64,000 nt of DNA from Megalopta genalis (Eukaryota > Arthropoda > Insecta > Hymenoptera > Halictidae). The position numbers and the translations under genes were made by a program. Shown here piece by piece: positions 36,632 to 48,283 of the stretch. Numbering within the stretch: position 1 is the first letter of the stretch; each line of letters begins with the position of its first letter. Where the stretch lies: positions 12,525,439 through 12,589,438 of the forward strand of contig NC_135018.1 in assembly GCF_051020955.1 (NCBI RefSeq). Direction: 5' to 3'. The notes under the pieces were generated by a model that ran no database searches, had not been told where the DNA came from, and saw only the letters and a list, made by a program, of their open reading frames with translations.

Positions 36632-38217
36632 AATAGATTCCATTGCACAAACAATAAGGACAAAGATAACAATGTCAATAATAACAATAAGAATAAAACG
36701 ATGAGTGAAAACTTGTTATGCTTAAACTCGGAGAGTATCTGGTCGCTTTCGTGGACGCGCTAATGTCATCCTTTGGGACCAAACAGGTCACAAAAGATCT
36801 ATGCGTTTCAAGGACAATGAAGTAGATATGCTTTCCGAGAAAAACATAGATTGAAACGAAGCTTCCCCACGCTAAAGAGAATACGCACGCTGTACGTCAA
36901 TTGAATCGTCGATATTGCACGGTAAACACGTGAAAGAATGTTTAGATTTTATAACTAACATATGAAGAAAATTCGAAGATAAGATCTGTTTGTTTATATC
37001 TAATAGTGTAAAAATAGTAACCACGATACGACGGAATCGTTTATTTACCAAACAAATATACTTTGGAATATACGTAACTTTTTGTGAAACAGAATATCGT
37101 CAATCACGTTAGAAATCGCAATACTGTTAGCATTTTCACGACCGTGCCAAAAACCTAAAATTTTTTTATAAAATTTAAGTGTTTCGTTCAATAGAATTAA
37201 AATTGCGAAAAGAACTTGTGCGACATCAATTACTTCTTCAACGTTCGTATCTCTCGCAAATCTTAATAAAATTAAGTAATTATAATGTTGATTAGCGTGA
37301 AAATTAATTCTTAGAAATTACATTTCAAACAGTTCTGTCACCCGCGTATGACTGACGCGGCAGTCAAAATGTTAACAGAGTTTAATTAAAGCTGTGTTTC
37401 ATAAAGGAAGAAAAAGTAATCAATGAATTGTGAAAAATTCCAGGTCAAGACTGATCGACGGCAACAAAAAAAGAGAACTAAGCAGAAGGAAAGCCATGCG
37501 TTGCTAAGGTAAAAGTAGGAAATTTTCCCTATTCGATCGTTAAGCGACTTCGTTCGAAACGGGGAGATCTCCCGATTCGGTTGGCTAAGTGTGAACATCG
37601 AAGAATTTCTGGAATGTATGGAAAACATAATTGAACCACCTCGGAAACGAAATCTAACTCATAGGTATGGGCCAAAAATAACATTTCTAATGTACGTACA
37701 TCGGACAGCATACCTTCGATAGACAAGCGGCTAGGAATAGAGACACATGCTCCAAAACAGCGATTCTTAGGATAGATGTGATGAATGCGGGGAAAAACTT
37801 GGCAACCAAAGATCGTGCAATCTGCGCTAACGAACCCCGGGATACGAAAGGAGGAGTTTAAGGATAATGAGAAAGAGAAGAGAAAGAAAATGAGAAATCA
37901 GAAATGCGCGCTTAGCGTCGAACGAAGCTCGAAGCATGGATGAAGCGTGGCAGAATGGGATCGGTTGAATGGCGCATTATGTCAGTGACCAATGGGTGAA
38001 TCGAGGAGTTTGCGAAATCGTTGTCGCTGCGCGCGATCTGGCGAAAAGCAGAAAACAAGATGACGAACAGAACAGCGTTGGAACGTAGCTTCGTCCGAGA
38101 TTTGTAAATAATACGCGAACCAATAATGTATTTGTTCATAAAAATTGATTTTGTCGTCTTCAAGATAGCGATGTCGTAGAAACGTCGTCTTCGAAGTATG
38201 TACGTATAAATTTCTGT
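36632..38217. other. No supported gene
   Basis: Nothing recognisable; overlapping minus-strand frames at 37386-38163 lack domains. Confidence 0.45.
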
Positions 38218-38530
38218 TTATGAAATACGAGAAAGTATAGAAAGTACTTGATCGATCAAATTTGTTGAATTTTTGGTCAAAAATTCGGGTACCAAGATCG
38301 GCTTGCGACGAATATCTCCACACGAATGTCTCATGACGCTCGAATAGTAGTCTTTATTAACCGTTTGTGCGTCCGAAAGGAATTCGAAATTAACAACATT
38401 ACGATAATCGAGGAAAACGATGAGCATGACCTCGATTTTTCAACAACTACAACAGTTTTCGGGTTCCGTAAAAAAACCCATAAAAAGGTGCTCATAAGCC
38501 TATGTTTCATCACCAGTTATGACGAGTCTC
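38218..38530 (-). pseudogene. Mariner transposase fragment (central part)
   Basis: On the minus strand VITGDET, carrying the first catalytic Asp, lies at 38503-38523, followed after a stop and a frame change by VMLIVFLDYRNVVNFEFL and QTVNKDYYSSVMRH, then GDIRRKP. A jump then joins EFLTKNSTNLIDQ. This is the central part of the same mariner lineage as 44473-45393 (compare DFFAKNSTHIVPQ there). The second Asp block is missing between IRRKP and EFLTKN. No inverted ends were found. It is a heavily decayed relic. Confidence 0.75.
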
Positions 38531-40125
38531 ATGAATGTAGAGTCGCTAAAAATCGACGCAAGAAATGTTGTTCGAAATGCCAAAATTAAGACAAATCTTT
38601 TGCTTGACAACAATTTCTATTGCGAAAATCGTCGAACGTACTTGAGGTCGACTGACATAGACGATTGTCGTAAACATAATGTTTGATAAGTTTGATAAGT
38701 TGAGTACAGAAAGCATTAGAACGAGAGTACTAGAATGAAAGATTCCGCATACTTTACGTAACGTATACGTAAATCACGACAATGACGGATGGAAGGGTGG
38801 CACCTCCGATCGTTTATTGGCAGTCATGCGATCCGCGGCATCGAGATCGTCCGATCAGGCCGGTCACTCCCGTATTCATGTTATGCACGGGTTGCGCGCA
38901 TTGTGTACATGTTCCACAAGAGACCGGCGATGTATGCACATGCATTTAGGTCGGCCGGGTATCTCTCCTGCACGTATATGAACGCGGCTGCAAAATTAGC
39001 TCCGTGTTCTGTCTTTCGTTCTGTTACCAGGCGTGAAACCGAGCCGAATCCGCTCCGGCGCGGTGTCTCGGTTCCTTCCTCGCCGCCCATCTCGTTCGCG
39101 CTGATTTACGCTCGTCGAAACTTTTCGAGAAGCATCGCGCTCGGATTTAATCGCCCGAGGAAATCGCGAGTTTCCAACGCGTCGATAATAAATCCATGCC
39201 AGAAAACAGCGGATCCAAATTTTCCACCGGGAACATCGGTTATCCAAATTGATCGCAAGAACATTCGCGACTTATACAACAAATTTTGTTGTATATCGAT
39301 ATCGGATTGCGGTACGTGAAACGGGTTCGTGAAACGGGATAACAGAGTTTGAATAATATGAATTTGGATAGTAGAGGTTTCACTTCACTTCGAATGCATC
39401 GTAACTCTCGAGATGATTTCTTCCGATTCTCATGGCATCCAATATCTTTATTCTGCAATAGTAACAGCACGACTCTCCATTTTGTTGAATTAATGGTGAA
39501 AATTAGAGCAATGTCGAAATCATTTGCCGAAAGGTAATCAGAGCGAACCGTCTAAAACAATCACCTTAAATCAAATCGTTAAAATCATCTGAAAATCTTT
39601 GTTTTCGAATAACACGATTCAAAAAAGTTCGGCAACGTGTCTCTTCGACACTAAACCTATCGAGCACCAAAGATGTCTGACATGTGTATGTTGCATTATA
39701 ACATTTACAAGATTAAATTTATTTATACATCTCGCTGTTTCCATTATAACGTGTATTTGAATTCAGAAAATTCAATAATTTCCTACGGAAGACTCTTTTC
39801 AATTTCAATTTTAAAAGAAAAAAATATGAAATCGGTCCCTTTGTCCGGCATGGTAGATTCAAACCTACCACGATGTGTCTTGTTGAATATTAATGCAATC
39901 ATGTTGCACGTAAATCAACAATTGTTTCTCAGTGCTTGGACGTATTATTTTTACTTTTCCGAGTTTTCGAATTTAAATATTCGAATTTGAATATTTTCCA
40001 TCTTGGTAACCAGATGGAACGTAAAACATAAAACGTCTTGATTCTATCGACTTTCAACTGAACACAGCAAATAGACATAAACGTTTCAGCTAACGTCAGT
40101 TCCTCAGAGTTTGGTCACGTTACTC
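38531..40125. other. No supported gene
   Basis: A 176-codon open frame at 38789-39319 (+) overlaps CG-rich sequence with open frames on the other strand and has no motif; I do not call it a gene. The remainder is AT-rich. Confidence 0.4.
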
Positions 40126-40453
40126 TTAACCCTTTGCACTCGAAGTTTTTTTTGAGTCGTATTACCAGCAACTCGAAGCCATTTTAGTGAAAAGATCATA
40201 TTCACATGTAAGTTCATGATATAAGCATTAAAAGAAAAGTCATCGTTGTATGTTATTATTTTTTTAATTGTTTATGGATACAAACGTCATTCGTCACCAA
40301 CAGCGAAACATCCTATAACTAATTTTTACGATTTGTTTTTGTTCTTATGTTAAAAACTGAAAATTATTTGCATTGTCTCCGTAGCGGAGCCCTCGAGTTT
40401 GAAGACAAATTTTAAATGGCTCCGCTCCGGAGCCCTCGAGTGCAAAGGGTTAA
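40126..40453. mobile_element. TTAA MITE family H
   Basis: TTAA at 40126-40129 and 40450-40453 with 18-bp inverted ends TTAACCCTTTGCACTCGA. Near the right end CGGAGCCCTCGAG occurs twice, separated by about 50 bp. No coding capacity. Confidence 0.9.
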
Positions 40454-40959
40454 TTTTCTAATGCACTCTAATTACTCTGAATTTCTAATGAATTGAAAAC
40501 ACTACATTTTCTTCAACCATTTTCCGAACTATTACACGCCTTTACAAATTTGCTATTAAATCAAACATCTCAACTGTGTCGACTTGAAATGAACAGTCGG
40601 CAGATATACATGTTACATCTAATTATCAGTTCCTCGATTACCGTAACTAATCATCGAGATATGCATCCAGTATCCAGTATCATAACTTTTCAGACGAACC
40701 TCGCACGATTGTCTCCTAATCAGTCTTCCTCACGGAAATCACGCTCGGGACACCGTGAAATCGTACGCCCTTGATAGCCACACGTGGAGCTTAACGATTG
40801 CAGCTATTACGTCAGCCGATAAGATTACGTAAAGCGCGAGTTTGGCTGCTCTAGCCTGACCTCCGAGATCCGAAGACAGACCCGAAAAGGAGGAAGAAAT
40901 AGATGCACAATGACAAAGTAGGTGGAGCGCAAGGAAAACCGGTAAGGAAAGGAGGGACA

Positions 40960-41066
40960 GGAGGAGAGGAACGAAGAGTCGAGTGGAGAATGAAGCGGCG
41001 AAGCGAAGAGAGCAGGGAGGAGGAGAGACGAAGAGGCAGAGAGAGAGAGAGAGACAGAGAAAGAGG
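40960..41066. repeat. Purine-rich tract with (GA)n core
   Basis: A long strand-asymmetric purine tract (GAGGAGAGACGAAGAGGC and (GA)n). Open frames here are low-complexity Arg/Glu or Leu/Ser runs. Confidence 0.9.
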
Positions 41067-41442
41067 GATTCGTATGACTGCGCTGGCTCCAAGCAGTCTG
41101 CTCCGCTCATCTCGATATTCCCGCGAGCAATGCCAGCCGAGATTGCTGTTCGGTACTTGACTCGTGTTCACGAGCGTTCACGAACACGGACGAAGCGTGT
41201 GCATCGACGTGCAGCGGAGTCAGGAGTCAGGAGCAGAGCAGTGACCGCTTAGTGGATTGTTCACTAGAACTATCACTAGTGAGATATCTAGGTTACCCAT
41301 CAGATATTCTGCTAAACGAAAATTAACCGAGTAACCCAGGTACCTCATGAGACGGTCCACTACCCGAGTATGTATTCGGTGAAAATGTTTTCGTTTGCTT
41401 TTTCAAGCTCGTTTCTGGGATTTTTAACACACAGCAAGAAGA

Positions 41443-42458
41443 TTAACCCCTTAACGCGCAGAAACGTATTAACACGGGCGTGCAAAACCGGCCAAAATGT
41501 GCAGACCCGTATATATACGGTCGGCGTCGCAACTTATGTCGCTAAAATGTTCAGATTCGAATATATCCGGACAGTAAAAATAACTTAATAAAAACCAAGG
41601 AGATCATTCAATTTATTGATATTCATCGTGTAATTCTGTATTGTAAGCTGTAAAGTTTGTTTATTTGGGATTATAAAATATGGCCTTTTAGGGTGACACT
41701 TATAAGCATCTCTGACCTGGTAATTGTTTCTATCTATCTATATCCATTATTGCGTATCTAATTAGCGTTGGCACTTTTGTGAGTTTTGTTATGACTAATT
41801 TATTTATTACTCTCCAGTTATCTCCGATCTCTTTCTATTTTTTGCTTATTCAGGAATAAAATATGCACTTTTAGGATGGAAGTAAAGTAGACGTTATCAA
41901 AGTGAATTTCTTCAAAGACAATTGTTTTTTATTTTTTACAAATATTATTAGTGTCAACATATAAAAACGTTTTTGTTTTATGGTGTATTTTTATAGAGAG
42001 TAAATTGGATTTTTAGTGTATAAAAGGTATGTTTTCTAATGTTGAAATAAGGAATGTTGGGCTATGTGCTGCACCTGGTTTTGAAATTTACCATACAAAA
42101 GAAAATTTTGAATAGTTTTAGTTTATTATATATTTTTCAGCTAATAAATATTATTATTATATTATTACAAATTTAAGTAAAATTAAATATTTTTCAGTTT
42201 TTTTTTTCGTCTCCTCCTTCCCCTTCAAAATAGTAACTGGCAATTGAAAAACAGTACGATGGGTACAAAATTCGATCTGCAATGCGATTCAATATTCACT
42301 ATAATTATTTATCCACTATTTTTATTGAATTTTTAGTAATTTTTGCATTTTTTTTTACATATTTATTGAAATTAAGGTCCAAATATGTATTTTCTTAGAT
42401 AAAAAAAATTGATTTTTTGTGGTCGGTTTTTTTTTTAAATTGTGCATTAAGGGGTTAA
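41443..42458 (+). mobile_element. TTAA-flanked element family C, long copy
   Basis: 1016 bp between TTAA at 41443-41446 and 42455-42458, ends TTAACCCCTTAACGCGCAG and (complement) TTAACCCCTTAATGCACA. It holds about 690 bp absent from the 328-bp copy at 12797-13124 and is inverted relative to it. No transposase-like frame is visible in the extra part, so the autonomous parent is not here. Confidence 0.85.
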
Positions 42459-43373
42459 AGCAATATCTTAAAAAACCCCGATGAACAGCGATGTAATAAT
42501 CAATTTGCTTTTAATTTTAATGATACGTTTAATTACGTCTGTTAATTTGTTTTTACATTTTATTATTTCTATCGTTATAACTATATTTTGTTATTATTAT
42601 ATTTGAATTCAATTCGATTAAAAGAGATATATCAGAGGAAATAATTTTTGAATATTGTTTATCTCTTTCCCATTAATTGGTCAAATTTCATCATGTCACA
42701 TATGAAATCATACAATTCTACTACAAAAACATTTTGGAAGCTTGTATTCTCTATACGTCCACGTTTATTCAAACTTTGTTTAGTTTCAACTGTAAAAAAA
42801 AAGATTTCAATGGTATTCGGAGGTATGTAATAAAAGAAATTAATAATTGACATTAAAATAGTAATAGTTCCTGTAATCAGATATAAGACCTTATTTATGA
42901 GACACTGGGGTATTTTTGCTCTTGCCAATTGTCTCATGAGTACTTGTGGGTACCAAGCTCTAGTGTACACTCGCGCGATCCGTCGCAGAGGAGCGCTGCC
43001 GAGACTTCATTGGTGAGAACCACATGTTCCGGAGCAGAGAAGGGCCGCATCCTCTCGAAGACTATCCTCGATCCACTACCACTCCGTACTTAGAGTCAGA
43101 GTACACGATACATTTTCACGAGACTTTCGAACGCTCGCGGAATAGGCGAAATTTTCGCGAAACTGCCCCGAGTTTCACTTCCACGAAGCTACTACGGTTA
43201 TTGTTCCGGACATAAAGAAGCTTCTCCGTTCGTATGCACTCCCTTCTTAAACTCCATTTGCGGTTGTATCGTTGCGTGCAGTGGCTCGTAAACGGAAAGA
43301 CAACAGACTTTTAACTGTTGTATGGCAAACGCTTTCGACGATTCCGTGGGAGCCATGGTTTATTTAGGATTTA
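42459..43373. other. No supported gene
   Basis: AT-rich then CpG-containing sequence; overlapping frames at 42648-42970 on both strands and no recognised motif. Confidence 0.45.
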
Positions 43374-43500
43374 TTGGGTTGGCAACTAAGTAATTGCCGA
43401 TTTTAGTTATAGATGTCTCTCACTCCCATTTTTATGATATTCGTAAATGTTATATTATAAAATTATTATTATTATTATTATTGTTATGTTATTTTTTATT
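43374..43500 (+). mobile_element. Mariner 5' end fragment
   Basis: Begins with TA then TTGGGTTGGCAACTAAGTAA and matches, in reverse, the 5' end of the element at 22935-23520 over about 125 bp up to the ATTATT-rich stretch. It then breaks abruptly into Tc1 sequence at about 43500; there is no transposase and no second end. Confidence 0.9.
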
Positions 43501-43502
43501 AT

Positions 43503-43747
43503 CCAAAGACAACTGGTGGTGGAATGATGTAATATTTTCGGATGAAAGCAAATTTAATCTTTACGGATTCGACAGTCAAAAAATGGCATGGCGTAAAGTA
43601 AATACAGAATTAAACATTTCAAATTTTTTGACCGACAATGAAACACGGTGGTAGGAGTTATAGTTATAGTGGGATCTCGTCTGTAGGTGTAGGTGAACTA
43701 GTTATTCTTGTAACAATATCGTGTCCGAATATTAATGCGAGTCGTTG
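43503..43747 (+). pseudogene. Tc1-type transposase fragment with 3' end
   Basis: Starts WWWNDVIFSDESKFNLYGF (first catalytic Asp in FSDES), continues KMAWRKVNTELN, then after a frameshift reads TMKHGG and GVGELVILVT, and passes directly into an inverted end whose complement is CAACGACTCGCATTAATATT, flanked by TA at 43748-43749. That end matches the 5' end of the Tc1 element at 13228. The second and third catalytic residues are absent. Homology with the 13228-14440 copy breaks at the same place after GTAACAAT. Confidence 0.85.
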
Positions 43748-43749
43748 TA

Positions 43750-44344
43750 TATTAGATTCGTAAAACGGTTCTACCTTGTTGGAAGATCCACGTCGATCAG
43801 AACGAAAGAGGCTAGAGCTGAGGCTACAGTCTTTGTCAATTTTACCGTTTACGACCAATTATTATCTCTTTCAATAGGATCTTCCTTCTAAGGTCTCTGC
43901 GCAGGTTAATCGACGATATAATTTAATCGGATAATTAAGAAAAATTGATAAACTTTCGTGAGGGACTGGGAAACGAAGGAGAGAAGGCAGCCAAGGAAAC
44001 GAGTGAAACGACGGGACACTGCTCGATTCTAAATCTGGCGATAATACCTAGTACATATGTACTAGGCACAGTCGCTTAGGTCCTAAGCCTCGTCGTAAAG
44101 GTCGTAAAGAGCGCTAGAAACCAGGGACGAAGCGGAAAGAGGCGAGGGGTAGCCGAACAGACCGTTCATTGATTGCGATGGGCTGTGTATGTGCATACAT
44201 TTCGTTCTAATTTTCATCTTGTTTATGTTCCCCGTGACTACTGGATAGCTCATCTGGCTCCTAACTGATATATTTTCGTCGATTTTTCGCATTTGTCCGC
44301 CGTTAGCAACGAAGGAGCGGTGTTGTTTGCATACTATTTTTGAG
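43750..44344. other. No supported gene
   Basis: Spacer with short chance frames only. Confidence 0.45.
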
Positions 44345-44472
44345 TACAGTAAATTCTCCCTAATTGACGCTCAGATTGCACACAAAAATGGACAATTTTA
44401 GCAGAGGAGATACGATTATTCGAGCTTTGCAGCTCGTTTTCATAGTTACCGATTGCCAACAACTACAATGTA

Positions 44473-45393
44473 CTACTGTGATCAAAAAGTAAGGTGAATT
44501 TGTTTATAAAATGTAAATTCTTTATTTATTCTTCCAAATCAATTTCATTCCCTTCAAAGTAATCCCCGTCCGATAAAACGCACTGTTTCCGACGCTTTTT
44601 CCAGTCCTCGAAACAGTCGGAATAGTCTTTTTCCGGTATAGCCTTCAAGACCTTCTTCGATTCGGTTTTTATCTCCTCAAGCGTGTCAAAACGGCGTCCC
44701 CGCATTGGCTTTTTGAGTTTGCTGAATAACCAGAAGTCGCACGGAGCCAAATCAGGCGAATACGGTGGTTGCGGAACGATATGAGTCGAGTTTTTGGCAA
44801 AAAAGTCGCGAAGAACCAATGCAGTATGACATGGCACCAATCGAGACTTGACGCGTTTGAGACACAAAACATCCTTCAAAATGGTTTGGACTGAGCCAAA
44901 TGATATTCCAACATTATCAGCGAGGTCTCTCATTGTCAGTCGACGATTTTCAAGCACCAAATCTTCGATTTTTTTGGACGTGGCCCTCGTCGGTAGACGT
45001 TGATGGTCGTCCAGAGCGCGGTTCGTCTTCAACGCGTTCTCGGCCCGCTTTGAACTCGTTGTACCACTTATAAACGTTTTTTTGTGCCATAGTTTGATCA
45101 CCAAAGGCCTTCCGCAACATTTTCAACGTGTCCGCACAAGAATATTCGTTCCGCAAACAAAATTTGATGCAAGTTCTTTGCTCAACAAAATCACCCATTG
45201 TAAAAATCGAAAAATTCACTTTTGGTCGTTTACTAAAACACGTGTAACTCGGAGATAATTAAACCTTTTAACAAACAGACGCTTGGCAATTGTTATAGAC
45301 AGTCCTACCAACCTAGGAAAAAAACAATTGCCTGCCTTCCTAATGTCCGGGAGTTTTAAATGACAATTTCACCTTACTTTTTGATCACAGTAG
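44473..45393 (-). mobile_element. Mariner element, internally deleted
   Basis: 921 bp with inverted ends CTACTGTGATCAAAAAGTAA and TA at 44471-44472 and 45394-45395 (ends could also be set 3 bp further in, as TA recurs). It encodes on the minus strand an N-terminus and a C-terminus of a mariner transposase, joined across a deletion. Confidence 0.9.
44526..45198 (-). pseudogene. Mariner transposase with central deletion
   Basis: Starts MGDFVEQRTCIKFCLRNEYS at 45198 with a helix-turn-helix continuing KNVYKWYNEFKAGRERVEDE and RSGRPSTSTDE. A single extra A in an A7 run near 44972-44978 shifts the frame; in the other frame it continues KIEDLVLENRRLTMRDLADN and SVQTILKDVL (second helix-turn-helix), LKRVKSRLVP. 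At about 44831 it jumps to HTALVLRDFFAKNSTHIVPQ, then PPYSPDLAPCDFWLF (third Asp), and ends GDYFEGNEIDLEE and a stop at 44526. The deletion removes the first two catalytic Asp residues. Full-length relatives of this insect mariner lineage (FLJ37770-like) are about 340 residues. Confidence 0.92.
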
Positions 45394-45492
45394 TATAAAA
45401 ACGTGCTGCGAGGCCCGAATAATCGTATCTCATCTTCCCAAATTATCCATCTTTGTTGACAATCTGAGCATCAATTAGGGTTCTCGTAATGT

Positions 45493-46651
45493 CAAGTAAA
45501 GTTTCACCTGTCCGAACTTGGAAGCTTGTTGTCGTCCTGCGAAACACAACTTTGCCATTCAACCAACAAGTACTCGTTGAATTTACTTTGGTACTCCTTT
45601 GGGAGAATGTTCTTGTCGCAGCGAAATAGAAAAATTGTCATGAATTTGTTGCAAAAAGTTATGCATTCGGATGTAAACATGTATTTCCAAGCTACATGGA
45701 AATGTATTTTTTAGCTGCTCTTGTTCATTTATTTGGTGTCAACTCAATTAGCGCGTAACCTGTCGTAGCCGTGCCATAATGACACAGTACAAAAAGTTTA
45801 AGCCACTTATTTTTTTCAGAATTGAACTAAATTCTGTAGGTATGTTCAGAAATGGAATTTAAGTTCTCTAGAATTTCCCTCAAAACAATTGTGACGAAAT
45901 AAAATTATTCAGATAAATCAGGTTCCTTGTGAGGAACAAAATGAAAGATATTTTCCTCCGAAATGAAAAATATTTAACTCAAGTAACGTATCAAACCAAG
46001 TTCCAAGTATCGAGGACCTCTAATCTACATGCGTTACGTCTTCAATCGTCTTCACAAGAACAAATATTAAAGGTTGATAAAATATCGCACTAATGTTTCA
46101 CGCCTCGGTCACAACGGTTCCACGCGGCGAGGGTTAAACGCCAACCGATGACCCTGTCAACTTTGTTATACCACAACGACTATCTTCTCAAATTTATTAG
46201 AAAAACAATCCGCGCTTCAACATTTCCACATTTCCAATATCGCAACGAAATCCAGGAGTTGAAAATAGTCGATATCGGTTTCGGTTCCTGAAACAGTTAC
46301 GGAGATCCGAATAAAATTTCGTAACTATTATAAGGCAATTATCTACATCGGTCATGGCTCATATCGGTTCTATAACTGCTATTTTTCGGTACTGAGTTTC
46401 GGTTTATGCGATAAAAATGTCCGGTACGAAGTCGCAGCTTGTCAGTAATACAAAGTTTTACGAAGATGTGATCATATCGAACGCATTTTTTATACTTAAC
46501 CCCTTGTACTACGATCTTTTTCACAGTTACGTTGATTAACATTTGTTTTCCACTAATAAATTCCTACACGAGACAGATAATCTGCGTTTATTATTTGTCA
46601 ACCTTTACTTCAATGTTTCAAATACTCGAATAACATTCATATTTAGTAGAA
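45493..46651. other. No supported gene
   Basis: Contains a GAACCG-type repeat at 46270-46430 (complement of the one at 31690) and a single unpaired TTAACCCCTTGTACTACG at about 46497. No gene. Confidence 0.45.
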
Positions 46652-47100
46652 CATGCACCAAATCTTCATAACAAGTCTGACACGATATTATAGAGGAAGA
46701 AGCTAAATGTAGAATCCACACTGTTAATACCTAAAGGAAATACAATATTTACAATATTTATTACATAATCAAACTAAAACCGAATTGTATGACCTAGACA
46801 TGACCTTGACATGACTTTGGTATGACCTTGACATGACCTTGACATGACTTTGGTATGACCCTGACATGACCTTGACATGACCTTGACATAACCTTGACCA
46901 TGCACCAAATCTTCATAACAAGTCTGACACGATATTATAGAAGAAGAAGCTAAAAATGTAGATCCACACTGTTAATACCTAAAGGAAATACAACATTTAC
47001 AATATTTATTACATAATCAAACTAAAACCGAATTGCATAACTTGACATGATCTTGACAAGACCTTGACATGACCTTGACATGACCTTAACCTTGAAACAA
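46652..47100. repeat. ~250-bp tandem duplication with TGACCTTGA minisatellite
   Basis: The segment from ATGCACCAAATCTTCATAAC recurs at about 46652 and 46900 with minor changes, each copy ending in an array of about 12-bp units TGACCTTGACAT. Perfect TGACCTTGA occurs at 46801, 46823, 46834, 46867, 46878 and 47070. Confidence 0.93.
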
Positions 47101-47913
47101 CCTTGAAATAATATAAAGTTAACAAATATAAAGTTAATTATGCCCGGAAACAAGCCAAAAGTACAACAATTGGTCGCCGACGCAGTAACCGGTTCCCTGC
47201 CGCAAGGAAACTTCAGAAAGAAGTGGTGAATCATAATATTCCATAAATGCTAATCGTAGATAAATTGCCGGTTACTCGGCGTGCAAACTTTCCGCGCGTT
47301 GTCATGAATCACACGACAGCCGCGAGACAGTTTCTGCCACCGCGATAAAATTGCAAGGTTCCGATAGTCGCATGGCGATGCTCGCTCGTTCGACTATGAA
47401 ATGGCAAGTTTTTCGCGGCGTATGAACGACTCTCGCCTCGATGAAAAGTTTCGCGTCGCGCAGGGATAACGTGCTACCAAATGGTCCGGAATGACAGAAA
47501 TTCTTCCGGGGTGTTGCGAAGGCGGCGATTCACGCGTAACTTCGAGTACCGCCACGGTTCGTAAGTTCGGACCCCGGAGAGCGCAGGTGTCGCCGGAAGT
47601 CGTTTTACGAGCGAGCGGAAACGTAAATCGGAGCGCGGCCTTCGTCACGGATCCGAGGAAACTGAATACACAGGAGGGCCCGGTCGAACGGTACTCGCCG
47701 GCTCGATAAATTTCAGCGCGGCGTGTTTGCCGCGGGGTTCGTTCTCGCTTCGGAACAGCCGCGAGCGTAAATCGTACGCGAGATGCAACGAGCTGTCGCT
47801 TTTTGAAACGCGCGTCGTCAAGAGTATATTGGGAACTGGTCGAGATTTTAATGTGGTTATCCAGGGAAACTCGCTCTGGCCCCTGATATGCTTCTTTCCG
47901 ACTCTTTGATTGT
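47101..47913. other. No supported gene; CpG-rich patch
   Basis: 47380-47880 is CG-rich with open frames on both strands by composition (60-84 codons) and no motif. It could be regulatory; not shown. Confidence 0.4.
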
Positions 47914-48203
47914 TTAACCCGAGAAAGATAACCTACGTCGCAGAGGCGCCTGCGAAGACTGTTGGTTTTTGTTAATTTTTCATAGAGGTCTAGTGATTTA
48001 AGTTTAAAATTACTTAAAATATAAAAAAATATAATATAAATGCATTTTATTTTTACAATAATGCCAAACCTTTAAAATGACTAGATTAACTTAAATAAAT
48101 ATCCATTGTTAGTACAAAATTGACGCCTTAGAAAAGCATGCGCCTCTGAAGCGTATGGTTATCTTTTACGTACGTTGTCATATGGTTATCTTTCTAGGGT
48201 TAA
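47914..48203. mobile_element. piggyBac MITE with near-canonical ends
   Basis: TTAA (48200-48203) plus complement CCCTAGAAAGATAACCATAT at the right, and TTAA (47914-47917) plus CCCGAGAAAGATAACCTACG at the left. The first 12-13 bases CCCTAGAAAGATA equal the canonical piggyBac terminal repeat. Subterminal inverted segments CAGAGGCGC and GCGCCTCTG lie near each end, as in piggyBac. The 282-bp interior is non-coding. Confidence 0.92.
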
Positions 48204-48255
48204 TAAAATTACAAATTGACCTCAAAATGTATGCTTTTTAATGCTTTTAGCGTAC

Positions 48256-48283
48256 TAGGTTGGTGCGAAAGCAATTACGGTTT
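48256..48283 (+). repeat. Single mariner-like terminus
   Basis: TAGGTTGGTGCGAAAGCAAT resembles cecropia/Hsmar1-type mariner ends. No opposite end or transposase was found downstream. Confidence 0.45.

Larger units (their letters stand above)
44347..45492. mobile_element. Palindromic MITE family E, copy 3, split by mariner
   Basis: The left arm (CAGTAAATTCTCCCTAATTG to about 44470) and right arm (about 45397-45492, with AATAATCGTATCTCATCTTC) match copies at 14748 and 31303. The mariner element at 44473-45393 lies in the middle. The outer right end has decayed. Confidence 0.8.

Noticed and set aside
38789..39319. 176-codon open frame, the longest in the window after the mariner relic
   Set aside because: CG-rich composition keeps other frames open on both strands; no domain or splice pattern.
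40739..41252. Overlapping long frames rich in Leu/Ser or Arg/Glu
   Set aside because: They translate a purine/pyrimidine-asymmetric low-complexity tract.
46497..46515. TTAACCCCTTGTACTACG as another TTAA element
   Set aside because: No inverted partner found; a similar single end at 52494 also lacks a partner.
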